Source: Nitrospirota bacterium (GTDB lineage Bacteria; Nitrospirota; Thermodesulfovibrionia; Thermodesulfovibrionales; Dissulfurispiraceae). Taken from it: DNA of 44,481 nt. This document shows positions 8,538 to 16,001 of this stretch, piece after piece (position 1 is the first letter of the stretch; each line of letters starts with the position of its first letter). Where the stretch lies: assembly GCA_040752355.1 (NCBI GenBank), contig JBFMHE010000001.1, forward strand, positions 416,150 through 460,630, read 5' to 3'. The position numbers and the translations under genes were made by a program. The notes below the pieces were generated by a model. That model saw only the letters and a program-made list of their open reading frames with translations, was not told where the DNA came from and did not search any database.

Positions 8538-9394
8538 TTCGTCCGCCTCCCGAGCAGTGCACTGAGCCCGATGAGCATGGCCATGGCGAGCCCGAATACC
8601 GCCAGGCCTGCAAACTCATGGAAGAAGCCCTCGGCTGCCTGCGCCCCCCAGTACTGGGCGAGAAACCCGGTTACGATCACCCTGAGGGCATTGGTTACGA
8701 TGGCGATCGGTATCGCCGAAAGCACGATCACCCAGCGCTTCCAGGCAGCGTACCGGGTAAAAAAGGCGAGAGCGACGCTCAGCGCCAGAAGGGACATGAT
8801 GGACCTGATGCCGCTGCAGGCATCCGCGACCTCGAGCACGGTCTGGGGGAACATGATCACATTGCCCTCCCGCCAGACAATGACCCCCGAGACCTTCAGG
8901 AAGAGCACCGAATATTTCGCCACAAAAAGCTTGAGCGGGAAGGCGACAGCGTCGTAGATGATATAGGGCAGCGGCACCATGAAGAAGAGATACCCGAGCG
9001 GCAGCGCCGTTATCTTCAGGACGTCTTTTCCGAAAAGATAGAGCACCAGCCCGATGAGCATCACCACCAGCGACGCCCTCATCGTGAAGTATTCCGTACC
9101 CACAAACCCCAGCACCACCATGAGCAGGCCGAAGAGAATGATCAGCAGGCCGCCGTTATGCGGCCTCACCGGGGCGTTCTTCAGCTCGTCGAGCCGCTGA
9201 TAGAGGAAATAGCCCGCGATCAGCGGGACCAGGAACCCGTGGGAATAGTTGGGATCATTGTACCACTGCTTTACCATCAAGGGTACAATCGAGTAATAGA
9301 TGCCGATCATCAGCAGGAGGGTAACGGCAAGCTCCAGCCGATGAGCCTTGAGTGATTCGGGAAAGGTCTTCGTATCCGCGTGTTCCATCGTCAC
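8534..9394 (-). CDS. Exosortase (XrtA-like), 286 aa
   Basis: An integral membrane protein with about eight membrane helices. The exosortase catalytic triad is visible: C193 in DACSGIRS, R238 in NALRVIVTG and H259 in FFHEFAG. Exosortases are membrane transpeptidases that cleave PEP-CTERM tails after export by Sec. SHGFLVPLIA near residue 51 is another family signature. The context (PrsK, PrsR, EpsI, TIGR03013-type transferase, PrsT) points to the XrtA branch, but the C-terminal EpsI domain found in fused XrtA proteins is split off here. The exact subfamily (XrtA versus a relative such as XrtD) is therefore open. Likely substrates in this window are the three PEP-CTERM proteins at 3493-4098, 40172-41020 and 41527-42387. 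Confidence 0.92.
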   Translation of the reverse strand: MTMEHADTKTFPESLKAHRLELAVTLLLMIGIYYSIVPLMVKQWYNDPNYSHGFLVPLIAGYFLYQRLDELKNAPVRPHNGGLLIILFGLLMVVLGFVGTEYFTMRASLVVMLIGLVLYLFGKDVLKITALPLGYLFFMVPLPYIIYDAVAFPLKLFVAKYSVLFLKVSGVIVWREGNVIMFPQTVLEVADACSGIRSIMSLLALSVALAFFTRYAAWKRWVIVLSAIPIAIVTNALRVIVTGFLAQYWGAQAAEGFFHEFAGLAVFGLAMAMLIGLSALLGRRTK

Positions 9395-9410
9395 CTCGAA
9401 AAGTAAGTTG

Positions 9411-9452
9411 TCAGCAAACAGTACTCAGTTATCAGCCATCAGCATTCAGAGC
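9411..9452. repeat. Heptamer-phase TCAGC array (copy A), upstream of the exosortase gene
   Basis: TCAGC or one-base variants recur in 7-base phase at 9411, 9425, 9432, 9439 and 9446, with a degenerate unit at 9418. The stretch 9395-9521 holds no gene and no convincing sigma-54 promoter was seen there. Confidence 0.65.
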
Positions 9453-9521
9453 CTTCAACAAAATGAAACAACTCGAAGCCGGGGGGGATGGTATGAGAAG
9501 GGTTGGTCTCTCGACAGTCGA

Positions 9522-9884
9522 TCAGGAATCCGGCAGACCTGCCTTAAACGCCTCGATATCCGCAACAAAGGCATCGCATACCACCGGTCCTTTTCCGGCA
9601 AGCTCCTTCAACCGCTGCGGCAAAAGATTGTAGTGATAGATATGAGTATACAAATGACTGAATCCCTTCATCTCCTGCAGCAGCTCATAGGTCTGCTCGC
9701 TTATTATAGGCGGCCGTCTGCCGGGTATTGAGGTTGCAGCACGGTCAAGCAAGGCCTGATGGTACTGTTTGGATTCAGGCATGAAGCCGTCTATGGTTTT
9801 CACAATCAGCTCGAGAACCTTTTCGATCGCCTTTCTTTCAGTGCCGTTCTTACCAGAATTTCCACTGCCCGCTCTGCAGGACAT
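9522..9884 (-). pseudogene. HepT-like toxin remnant, N-terminally truncated, 120 aa frame
   Basis: Residues about 20-120 resemble the C-terminal two thirds of HepT-like (HEPN) proteins: a helix ending TIDGFMPESKQYH, the family block IPGRRPPIISEQTYELL, then FSHLYTHIYHYNL. In relatives known to me the last block usually reads F-R-H, so the Arg of the R-x(4-6)-H type centre appears replaced by Ser here. About 45 N-terminal residues are missing because the frame begins inside the 3' end of the CPBP protease gene (35-base overlap). No MNT nucleotidyltransferase partner lies nearby. Either a decayed toxin or a shortened protein that is still expressed through coupling. Family assignment is by eye. 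Confidence 0.5.
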
Positions 9885-10545
9885 ATATCCCGAGGGCCAG
9901 GTTCGTCACCGCATGAGCAATAATACACTGTGCGATACTCTTTGTATAGTACAGCAGAATATTGTAAGCAGCTCCTGCCATCATGCCCGCGAGCCAGAGA
10001 TTGTGTTCAAGGCCGAAGAGGACGGTGATGACGAGAAACGATAGCCAGGTGAACCGGCCTATGGGCACCTCCGAAAACTCCGGCCTTATAACGTAGCGGA
10101 TCAGGAAGGACCTCCAGAAAAGCTCCTCCATTATGGGGACCACAATAACCGCGCCAAGCAGACGAGAACCGATCAACACATTCCTGAGCGTATCATCTCC
10201 TATGGTCAGCGGATTATATCCCTGCAGCGTACCGAACGTGGCAAAGGCCCAGTCCATGTTGATCCAGAGGACGAAGACGACGATCCCAATGAGTACGCTG
10301 GCAGCTGTGTGTGGAATCCTTGAGAGGTCGAGCGCCTTGAGCTCATCGTAGCGCGGCCACAGGACGATCAGCGAGAGTCCGACAACAGCGATTTTGATCG
10401 GGTAAAGATACAGGAGGTCATCGGTGGAGACGTTTACCATGCCTTTCGAGGTCAAATACCGCAGCAGCTCCTCGATGCCGATGAAGGCCATGTAGAGGGC
10501 GAAGGGAAGGATGCGGGGAAAAGTAATATTTTTAGTAACGACCAT
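9850..10545 (-). CDS. CPBP (CAAX-like) intramembrane metalloprotease, PEP-CTERM locus type, 231 aa
   Basis: A multi-pass membrane protein with the motifs of the CPBP/Abi family in order: E140-E141-x3-R145 (IMEELFWR), F177-x3-H181 (FGLEH) and H211-x3-N215 (AHAVTN). These glutamates and histidines form the metal and catalytic site of CAAX-type proteases. A subgroup of such proteases (TIGR03008-like) is encoded inside PEP-CTERM loci, and the position two genes upstream of the exosortase fits that group. A role in trimming sorting tails or membrane proteins of the same pathway is plausible but not shown. All active-site residues are present, so it should be active. Confidence 0.88.
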   Translation of the reverse strand: MVVTKNITFPRILPFALYMAFIGIEELLRYLTSKGMVNVSTDDLLYLYPIKIAVVGLSLIVLWPRYDELKALDLSRIPHTAASVLIGIVVFVLWINMDWAFATFGTLQGYNPLTIGDDTLRNVLIGSRLLGAVIVVPIMEELFWRSFLIRYVIRPEFSEVPIGRFTWLSFLVITVLFGLEHNLWLAGMMAGAAYNILLYYTKSIAQCIIAHAVTNLALGIYVLQSGQWKFW

Positions 10546-10588
10546 AATACCTCATTTCAAAACATAATGCATTCACGGGTTATAACCC

Positions 10589-11644
10589 CTACATTCCAAA
10601 GACAGCTTTCAGTTCAGGAGATTTTCTTTGAACCAACCTGGCAACAAAGACAGGAATATACAGCCCGCCGAAGAGCATTAGGAATACTGTTGGCCAATAG
10701 TCCAGCATTCCAACTCTATAGAAGGCTCTTATGAACACCTGTACGAACCAAGACATCAAGAAAATTTGGTAATAATAACCGTCGATATAATCAGCAGCCC
10801 TTACACTGGAATTGCCGAGAAAATGAGAAAGGGAATAAGAGAATGCAATTCCCACAAGCGGAGCTAGTACGCCCAGTCGAAAGTCAATCAGATTCGTTAC
10901 ACCGAGCAGCATGAGGGAGACCGCGAGGAAGGCATAATGCTTACACATTATTAATTTCTCATGGTAGCGGCCAGCAATTCCTCCCAAGTAGAAAAATATA
11001 AGAAAATATACAGCTCCGGAAATATTAAGGAGCTCTATTTGAATTATTTTCAAGCTATTTAACAAAAGGATTAAGAGCAATATGAGCGATAGAACAGCTT
11101 TCCTACCGTTTTCAATGACTCTTTTCAAAAAAGGCGCTATGAGAAAAATAATAAAAAGAGTCGGCAGAAACCACAAGTTTATCATCGGATTATCTTCAGG
11201 ATAAAATATACCTGCTAGATAACTGTCAAGGGTAAATGATATTTTTCGAATGGCATATTGCGAAAATGCATTTTTCAACAAGAACGCCAATGTGCTGAAA
11301 ACCAGATAGGGAAGCAAAAGCCTTTTGATTTTTTTATAAATAAAGTCAACGTAGTCAATACTACGCCCTCTCCAAGAATACATGAACAGAAATCCGGAGA
11401 TAAACATAAATAAAGGGAGATGAAAGCTGTATATAACCTTTATGAGCCACATCATAAAGGGGGGGACCAGCCGCCAGTTATTAGTCGGTGTGCAGTGACC
11501 TAACACCACCAGAAAGATTGCAAAGTTCTGCAGGTTCGTTATATGCGGCAACCTCTGTCTTACGCGGTCAATAGTATTTTCCCTGATGCTCTCTACAGCT
11601 CTTGGATGGGCCTGTTCCATAATGGTTGAGTCAGATCTTATCAC
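10589..11644 (-). CDS. Acyltransferase family 3 (O-acetyltransferase of surface glycan), 351 aa
   Basis: About ten membrane helices with acyltransferase-3 signatures: an N-terminal NFAIFLVVLGHCTP block and the FHLPLFMFISGFLF helix typical of NolL/OafA/fucose-4-O-acetylase relatives. These enzymes carry acyl groups across the inner membrane to O-acetylate exported sugars. The open frame begins with GTG at 11644, and an ATG at 11620 is an alternative; neither has a clear ribosome site. Base composition is much more AT-rich than prsK/prsR, as for the following genes. The acceptor is presumably the EPS made by this cluster. Confidence 0.82.
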   Translation of the reverse strand: MIRSDSTIMEQAHPRAVESIRENTIDRVRQRLPHITNLQNFAIFLVVLGHCTPTNNWRLVPPFMMWLIKVIYSFHLPLFMFISGFLFMYSWRGRSIDYVDFIYKKIKRLLLPYLVFSTLAFLLKNAFSQYAIRKISFTLDSYLAGIFYPEDNPMINLWFLPTLFIIFLIAPFLKRVIENGRKAVLSLILLLILLLNSLKIIQIELLNISGAVYFLIFFYLGGIAGRYHEKLIMCKHYAFLAVSLMLLGVTNLIDFRLGVLAPLVGIAFSYSLSHFLGNSSVRAADYIDGYYYQIFLMSWFVQVFIRAFYRVGMLDYWPTVFLMLFGGLYIPVFVARLVQRKSPELKAVFGM

Positions 11645-11695
11645 TATATGCTTATAGCATTGGAAAATGGGACGGCATAGGTAGCGGCAGTGTAT

Positions 11696-12532
11696 TCAGC
11701 CGCGAAACAAGACAACTTCCAAGTCTCTCAATTTCTGCAAGTCAATAGGCTTATTTTGCAGTAGGACGTTATAAGACTGATAAGAAAACTTCCTCATGTA
11801 ACTATCGAATATCTCAAGTGTGCATCCGACTTTTGATACAACCCAGGGCTTAACCTCACAAACAATTAACGGGCGATAATTTTTCTCAGTAAAAAATCGT
11901 TCAAGCCCTTTCAATACAGGGAATTCAAAGCCTTCAACATCAATTTTGATGACCTTAATACGTTCAGGATTAGAAATATTTTCCTTAATGTAGTCATCAA
12001 GCCGCACTACGGGTACGCTGTATGTCTTGATGCAACGCTCACTCGGCACCAGCGTGGCGTTTCTGGAATCACCCTGCGGATTATAAGCTATAGGCAGAGT
12101 TCCACTTTCCGCACCAAGTGCTACGTTGTTGAACTTGAAGGTAATAGCTGGATTGAGATCACCCAGTGTCTGCAAGCGTAAGAAACACTCCTTAAGCGGC
12201 TCGAAACTATGTATCTCTCCAGACGTGCCGACATATGATGCCGCAACTGCAGAGATATAGCCCACGTTCGCACCTACATCGATAAATATGTCACCCTCAA
12301 CGAGGTGCTTCTTCAGGAAATCGCAGAGAATAATATCATACGAGGAAGTAAGCATGGCACGAAAATCATCTTCATTCAAAAAAGGCTCTAGTTTAAACTC
12401 ATAGAGAACTTTCCTGTTTATCTTCTTGGTTATGGCACCTTCGGGAAGTCGAATCATTCTTCGCTGTATTTTTCCGAATCCTTTCTTAATATAAATTGAG
12501 GGCTTCTGTAAAATCTCCCCGGCAGTCATCAC
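11696..12532 (-). CDS. FkbM family SAM-dependent methyltransferase, 278 aa
   Basis: The SAM-binding loop FIDVGANVGYISA (about 83-95) and the later IKIDVEGFEFPVLKGLE block are the two hallmarks of FkbM-type methyltransferases. They often methylate sugars in exopolysaccharide, O-antigen or glycolipid clusters. The setting between an acyltransferase and a glycosyltransferase supports O-methylation of a glycan residue. No signal peptide or membrane helix is seen, so it is cytoplasmic. AT-rich relative to the conserved core. Confidence 0.85.
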   Translation of the reverse strand: MMTAGEILQKPSIYIKKGFGKIQRRMIRLPEGAITKKINRKVLYEFKLEPFLNEDDFRAMLTSSYDIILCDFLKKHLVEGDIFIDVGANVGYISAVAASYVGTSGEIHSFEPLKECFLRLQTLGDLNPAITFKFNNVALGAESGTLPIAYNPQGDSRNATLVPSERCIKTYSVPVVRLDDYIKENISNPERIKVIKIDVEGFEFPVLKGLERFFTEKNYRPLIVCEVKPWVVSKVGCTLEIFDSYMRKFSYQSYNVLLQNKPIDLQKLRDLEVVLFRG

Positions 12533-12579
12533 AAGCCTCCTATAATTGGTTCCTCTTTGAGTTAGCCACTTCCAGCACC

Positions 12580-13587
12580 CTACTCTTTCGTGCGTAAAGA
12601 CACTATAACTGTACGTATTTCCTCGACGTGCCTTCGTAGGGCGAACTTGCTCCAGACATCCTTGTGAGCATTCAAACCAATGCTCCGCCGCAATTCGGGT
12701 TCAGTTATAAGTCTCTCAAGAACCCTCTCGAAATCACCTGCCGTATACGTCATAAAGCCGTTAACGCCATCTTTGATAATACGCCTTTCTGATTCTGTCG
12801 GATAAACGACTACCGGGAGTCCGGCTGCCATGTAGGACATCACTTTATTAGCATCTTTGCATCGCTGCAAGTTCGAGGTGTCTCTCCACCGAAAGGCGAT
12901 ATCAGCTTCGAGAAGCTCCTGTTCCCACGTGTCCGGCGACCACAACCTATATTCGACACCCTGCTCACTGCCGAGAGTATCAGTCGAATACACAATCCTG
13001 CAGCCATACTTTCGGCAAAGCCCTCTCAACACCGGCAGTACCGGTTCATTCTGCTTCTGATTTAAACCGACACCGGTCCAGTACAAAACCAGATTGTCTC
13101 GTCTGTCCGACGGAGCTTTAAACGAATACTCATTTTTATCATTGTAAATCTGCCGCTGTAAAAAGTAGGGTTTTATGCCAGCCTCTCTGACGATATCCAT
13201 CAATATAGGAGAGGCGACAAAGCAGAGGTCGAACATCTTAAGCCGTCTTCTGATGGCCCGCTCCTCCGTATAGTAGTAAATTCTCTTAAGGATCTTCTTA
13301 AAGTGATTGAGCTCATAAACACTTGGATAGAGAAACATGTCCTGATAGTCAAGAATAAGCACTTTATTACTGCGTTTAAGACCTCTCAGTATTTCATAAT
13401 CGGGGTAATACTTTATGAATACGAGGACATCGAACTGCATGAGCTCATCAAGTGAAAATGGTTCCCATCGGAACGAACCGCAAGTAAATTCCTCATACTG
13501 CTCCAAGGCGGATGCCACCTTCAATCCGGACTGATAATACGAATTACTCGTTGTTATCGGACCGAAGCCTATTTTGATTTTATCCAC
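12580..13587 (-). CDS. Glycosyltransferase, GT4/GT-B-like, 335 aa
   Basis: The C-terminal half has the nucleotide-sugar binding layout of GT-B enzymes: a strand-helix block LVLYWTGVGLNQKQNEPVLP (about 167-187) and the donor-site segment NKVMSYMAAGLPVVVYPT followed by E-rich helix residues. The N-terminal half is diverged and I cannot name an acceptor. The stop lies 2 bases from the neighbouring GT frame, indicating one operon. Sugar specificity cannot be read from the sequence. Confidence 0.78.
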   Translation of the reverse strand: MDKIKIGFGPITTSNSYYQSGLKVASALEQYEEFTCGSFRWEPFSLDELMQFDVLVFIKYYPDYEILRGLKRSNKVLILDYQDMFLYPSVYELNHFKKILKRIYYYTEERAIRRRLKMFDLCFVASPILMDIVREAGIKPYFLQRQIYNDKNEYSFKAPSDRRDNLVLYWTGVGLNQKQNEPVLPVLRGLCRKYGCRIVYSTDTLGSEQGVEYRLWSPDTWEQELLEADIAFRWRDTSNLQRCKDANKVMSYMAAGLPVVVYPTESERRIIKDGVNGFMTYTAGDFERVLERLITEPELRRSIGLNAHKDVWSKFALRRHVEEIRTVIVSLRTKE

Positions 13588-13589
13588 CG

Positions 13590-14792
13590 TTACGTCCTGT
13601 CATTGCCGGTGCTGAAATGATAGTACTGCAACAATTTATTCTCGATAACATGCCAACTGTAGCGCTCTTCAGCCAGTTTCCGAGCCGCTCGTCTCATCTG
13701 CTCATTTCTCTTTTCATTTTTGAGAAGCGTGATGACGCATTCGGCAAATGCTTTCGGATCATCAGCAATCAGCAGATGCTCACCCGCCTTAAAGTCAATC
13801 CCCTCGCTGCCCAGGCTTGTCGATACCACTGTTTTACCCATCGCAAATGCTTCGAGCACCTTCAGTCTCGTTCCGCCGCCGAACCTGAGCGGGACGACAT
13901 AGACCGAAGCCGCATCGATATAAGGCCTCACATCATCCACGGCGCCGGTCACGATGACACCTTCCTTCTTTTTAGCGAGCTCGGTAATGTCGCGCGGAGG
14001 ATTCTTGCCGACCACGTAAAATGGAATCGCTCCGACTTCCCTTTGGATGAGCGGGAGAATATCATCCACAAAATACTTGATTCCATCCACATTCGGCAGC
14101 CAATCCATCGAGCCGACAAAGACGAGCGAACCGTTTTTCGGCCCCCCGTTCGAGACAAAATGATCGACATCGACCCCATTCTCGACTGTGCTGACATTGT
14201 TTCTGCCGCTCATTTTTTTCAGGGCAGCTCTATCCCTGTCTGAAACGGCCAGGACAAGATCAAAATATCTCACCACCGACTGCTCAAAGCGCTTCACTTT
14301 CGCTGCATGCCACGCCAGAAACGCTCTCTTCAGGGCATTTGTTTCAACAGCGCACATGCGTTCGACTATCTCCGCTTCGACGTTGTGGGCATCGAGCACT
14401 TTCTTGCAATTTTTTTGACTATCGGCATAATGGGCTACGTGCAGATGCTCGCAGTGAACGATATCGTACCGGTCGTTCAGCAACCGGGACAGTTCTATTC
14501 TAAACGTTTCTGACTGATACTTCTGTACGGTAACGGGCAATCGTGAGAAAAGGTTCCTTATGAGAAGCCATGGTGAAACCCCTTTATTTATTGCTTGATT
14601 GAGAACGGGAACAACGTTTATACCGAGTTTTGAGAGCGGCCCTACATGCTCAAGCTCTGTTGTACTGCCGTGGAAGGCAAGCAGTGTTACCTCATGCTCA
14701 TGCGCCAGGCCTTTCAGAATATGATACGCCCTTATCTTTGCTCCGGTGTCGAGAGGATATGGAAGCCGAGCCGCTAAAAAAAGTATTTTCAT
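13590..14792 (-). CDS. XrtA/PEP-CTERM system glycosyltransferase, TIGR03087-like, about 400 aa
   Basis: The N-terminus MKILFLAARLPYPLDTGAK and the block that follows (IRAYHILKGLAHEHEV) match the PEP-CTERM-associated sugar transferase family TIGR03087. The C-terminal GT1 domain has LEAFAMGKTVVSTSLGSEGI with the donor-binding Glu. I chose the ATG at 14792 because family members start MKIL; the frame is open to an ATG at 14852, which would add 20 atypical residues and overlap the next gene by 17 bases. Cytoplasmic; adds a sugar to the lipid-linked EPS unit. It is one of the few conserved XrtA-type genes inside the otherwise variable cassette. Confidence 0.85.
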   Translation of the reverse strand: MKILFLAARLPYPLDTGAKIRAYHILKGLAHEHEVTLLAFHGSTTELEHVGPLSKLGINVVPVLNQAINKGVSPWLLIRNLFSRLPVTVQKYQSETFRIELSRLLNDRYDIVHCEHLHVAHYADSQKNCKKVLDAHNVEAEIVERMCAVETNALKRAFLAWHAAKVKRFEQSVVRYFDLVLAVSDRDRAALKKMSGRNNVSTVENGVDVDHFVSNGGPKNGSLVFVGSMDWLPNVDGIKYFVDDILPLIQREVGAIPFYVVGKNPPRDITELAKKKEGVIVTGAVDDVRPYIDAASVYVVPLRFGGGTRLKVLEAFAMGKTVVSTSLGSEGIDFKAGEHLLIADDPKAFAECVITLLKNEKRNEQMRRAARKLAEERYSWHVIENKLLQYYHFSTGNDRT

Positions 14793-14835
14793 TTTCGCTT
14801 TTTGTGAATCGTCCTGATGCCGTGCGGATAATCTC

Positions 14836-15966
14836 TTATCCCAGGTACTCATTGAAGAGCTTCACAAACATCCCTCCGACGGTATCAATACTGTATTTTT
14901 CCCTCAACGTCAGGCAATGCTCCTGTATCTGCCGGTAGCGCATCTCATTGCTGAGAAGCCCGATGACCGCATCGCCCAACCCCGCAGGGCTTATATTGCG
15001 CATCAGCACGCCGGCTCTCTCTCCATCGAGCATTTCGGGAATCCCGCAGACCCCCGACGCCACCACCGGCAAGCCGCAGGCAATCGCCTCTTTGATAACA
15101 TTAGGAAAGGCGTCATATCGTGCAGGATGGACCAGAATCTCGGATTCGAGATAGTAACGCATCAGATCCTGCTGCGACAGTGCGCCCACATAGGTGACGG
15201 CAGGACCACTGATTCTTATTGATGGGGGTATGCTTCCTCCTGCTATGACGACCGTGATATCAGGGAATTTCGACTTTATTAATGGAACGGCATTTAAAAG
15301 AATATCGCCGCCCTTCCTCATGAAGTCGGTCGTGACGAAGAGCAGCTGCCGCTTCCGCGGTTTGAGTATCTCCTCGCGCGAAGGGAACGGAAGCTTGCAG
15401 GCAGTCGGAATGACCGTTACCCTCTCCGCATCAACTAGGTAATCGTTGATAAGGGAGTCCCTGGTGACCGCGCTATAGGTCACCACCTTTGTCATGCTCT
15501 GATAAAAATTCTTTTCGAGCCGATACCACTCATCTCTATGCTCAAGGAAATTATCGGGAAGCCAACCCTTGTAGCCCCTTTCCACCATGCTCACGGTCTG
15601 GTCGTGATACGAAATATAAGGAATGCCGTGACTCTCTATAGGCCCGAATAGCGCCCCTGTCTGAAAAAACAGGTCCGGACGACCATCGAGCCTGTGGACT
15701 GCTTTGTTAAACCGTGCAGACCTCCTTCTGAACATGGCAGGTGTTTTGCCGATATGCTCCTTGAGACGGTAGAACTCTGTCCCCCACTTTTTCTTACTGA
15801 AGTTAAATGTACGTACAAGAAGGGGGATATCATCCCCTATACCTGGTGAGGGATTTACGATCTCAATCTCATAATCGTGAGCAAGTTTGTTGTAGAGCCA
15901 ATGTTTACTGGGCCCGCGACTGGCGGAATCAGAGGCCCACATATCTAAGACTATAATTTTTTTCAT
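14836..15966 (-). CDS. Glycosyltransferase family 4, about 376 aa
   Basis: GT-B fold with the GT4 donor-site motif KEAIACGLPVVASGVCGIPE near the C-terminus and a strand LLFVTTDFMRKGGDILLNAV in the middle. Start placed at ATG 15966 (MKKIIVLDMW); a TTG at 15984 would add six residues, and neither has a good ribosome site. It lies directly downstream of the DUF4091 gene. Donor and acceptor are unknown. Confidence 0.85.
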   Translation of the reverse strand: MKKIIVLDMWASDSASRGPSKHWLYNKLAHDYEIEIVNPSPGIGDDIPLLVRTFNFSKKKWGTEFYRLKEHIGKTPAMFRRRSARFNKAVHRLDGRPDLFFQTGALFGPIESHGIPYISYHDQTVSMVERGYKGWLPDNFLEHRDEWYRLEKNFYQSMTKVVTYSAVTRDSLINDYLVDAERVTVIPTACKLPFPSREEILKPRKRQLLFVTTDFMRKGGDILLNAVPLIKSKFPDITVVIAGGSIPPSIRISGPAVTYVGALSQQDLMRYYLESEILVHPARYDAFPNVIKEAIACGLPVVASGVCGIPEMLDGERAGVLMRNISPAGLGDAVIGLLSNEMRYRQIQEHCLTLREKYSIDTVGGMFVKLFNEYLG

Positions 15967-16001
15967 AGAATCATTAGCCAGCAAGGCTGTTCTAAATGCT
16001 G

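Noticed and set aside
10577-10588. Perfect palindrome GGGTTATAACCC near the acyltransferase stop
   Set aside because: Self-complementary without a loop and with no T-run, so it is not a convincing terminator; no second copy seen.
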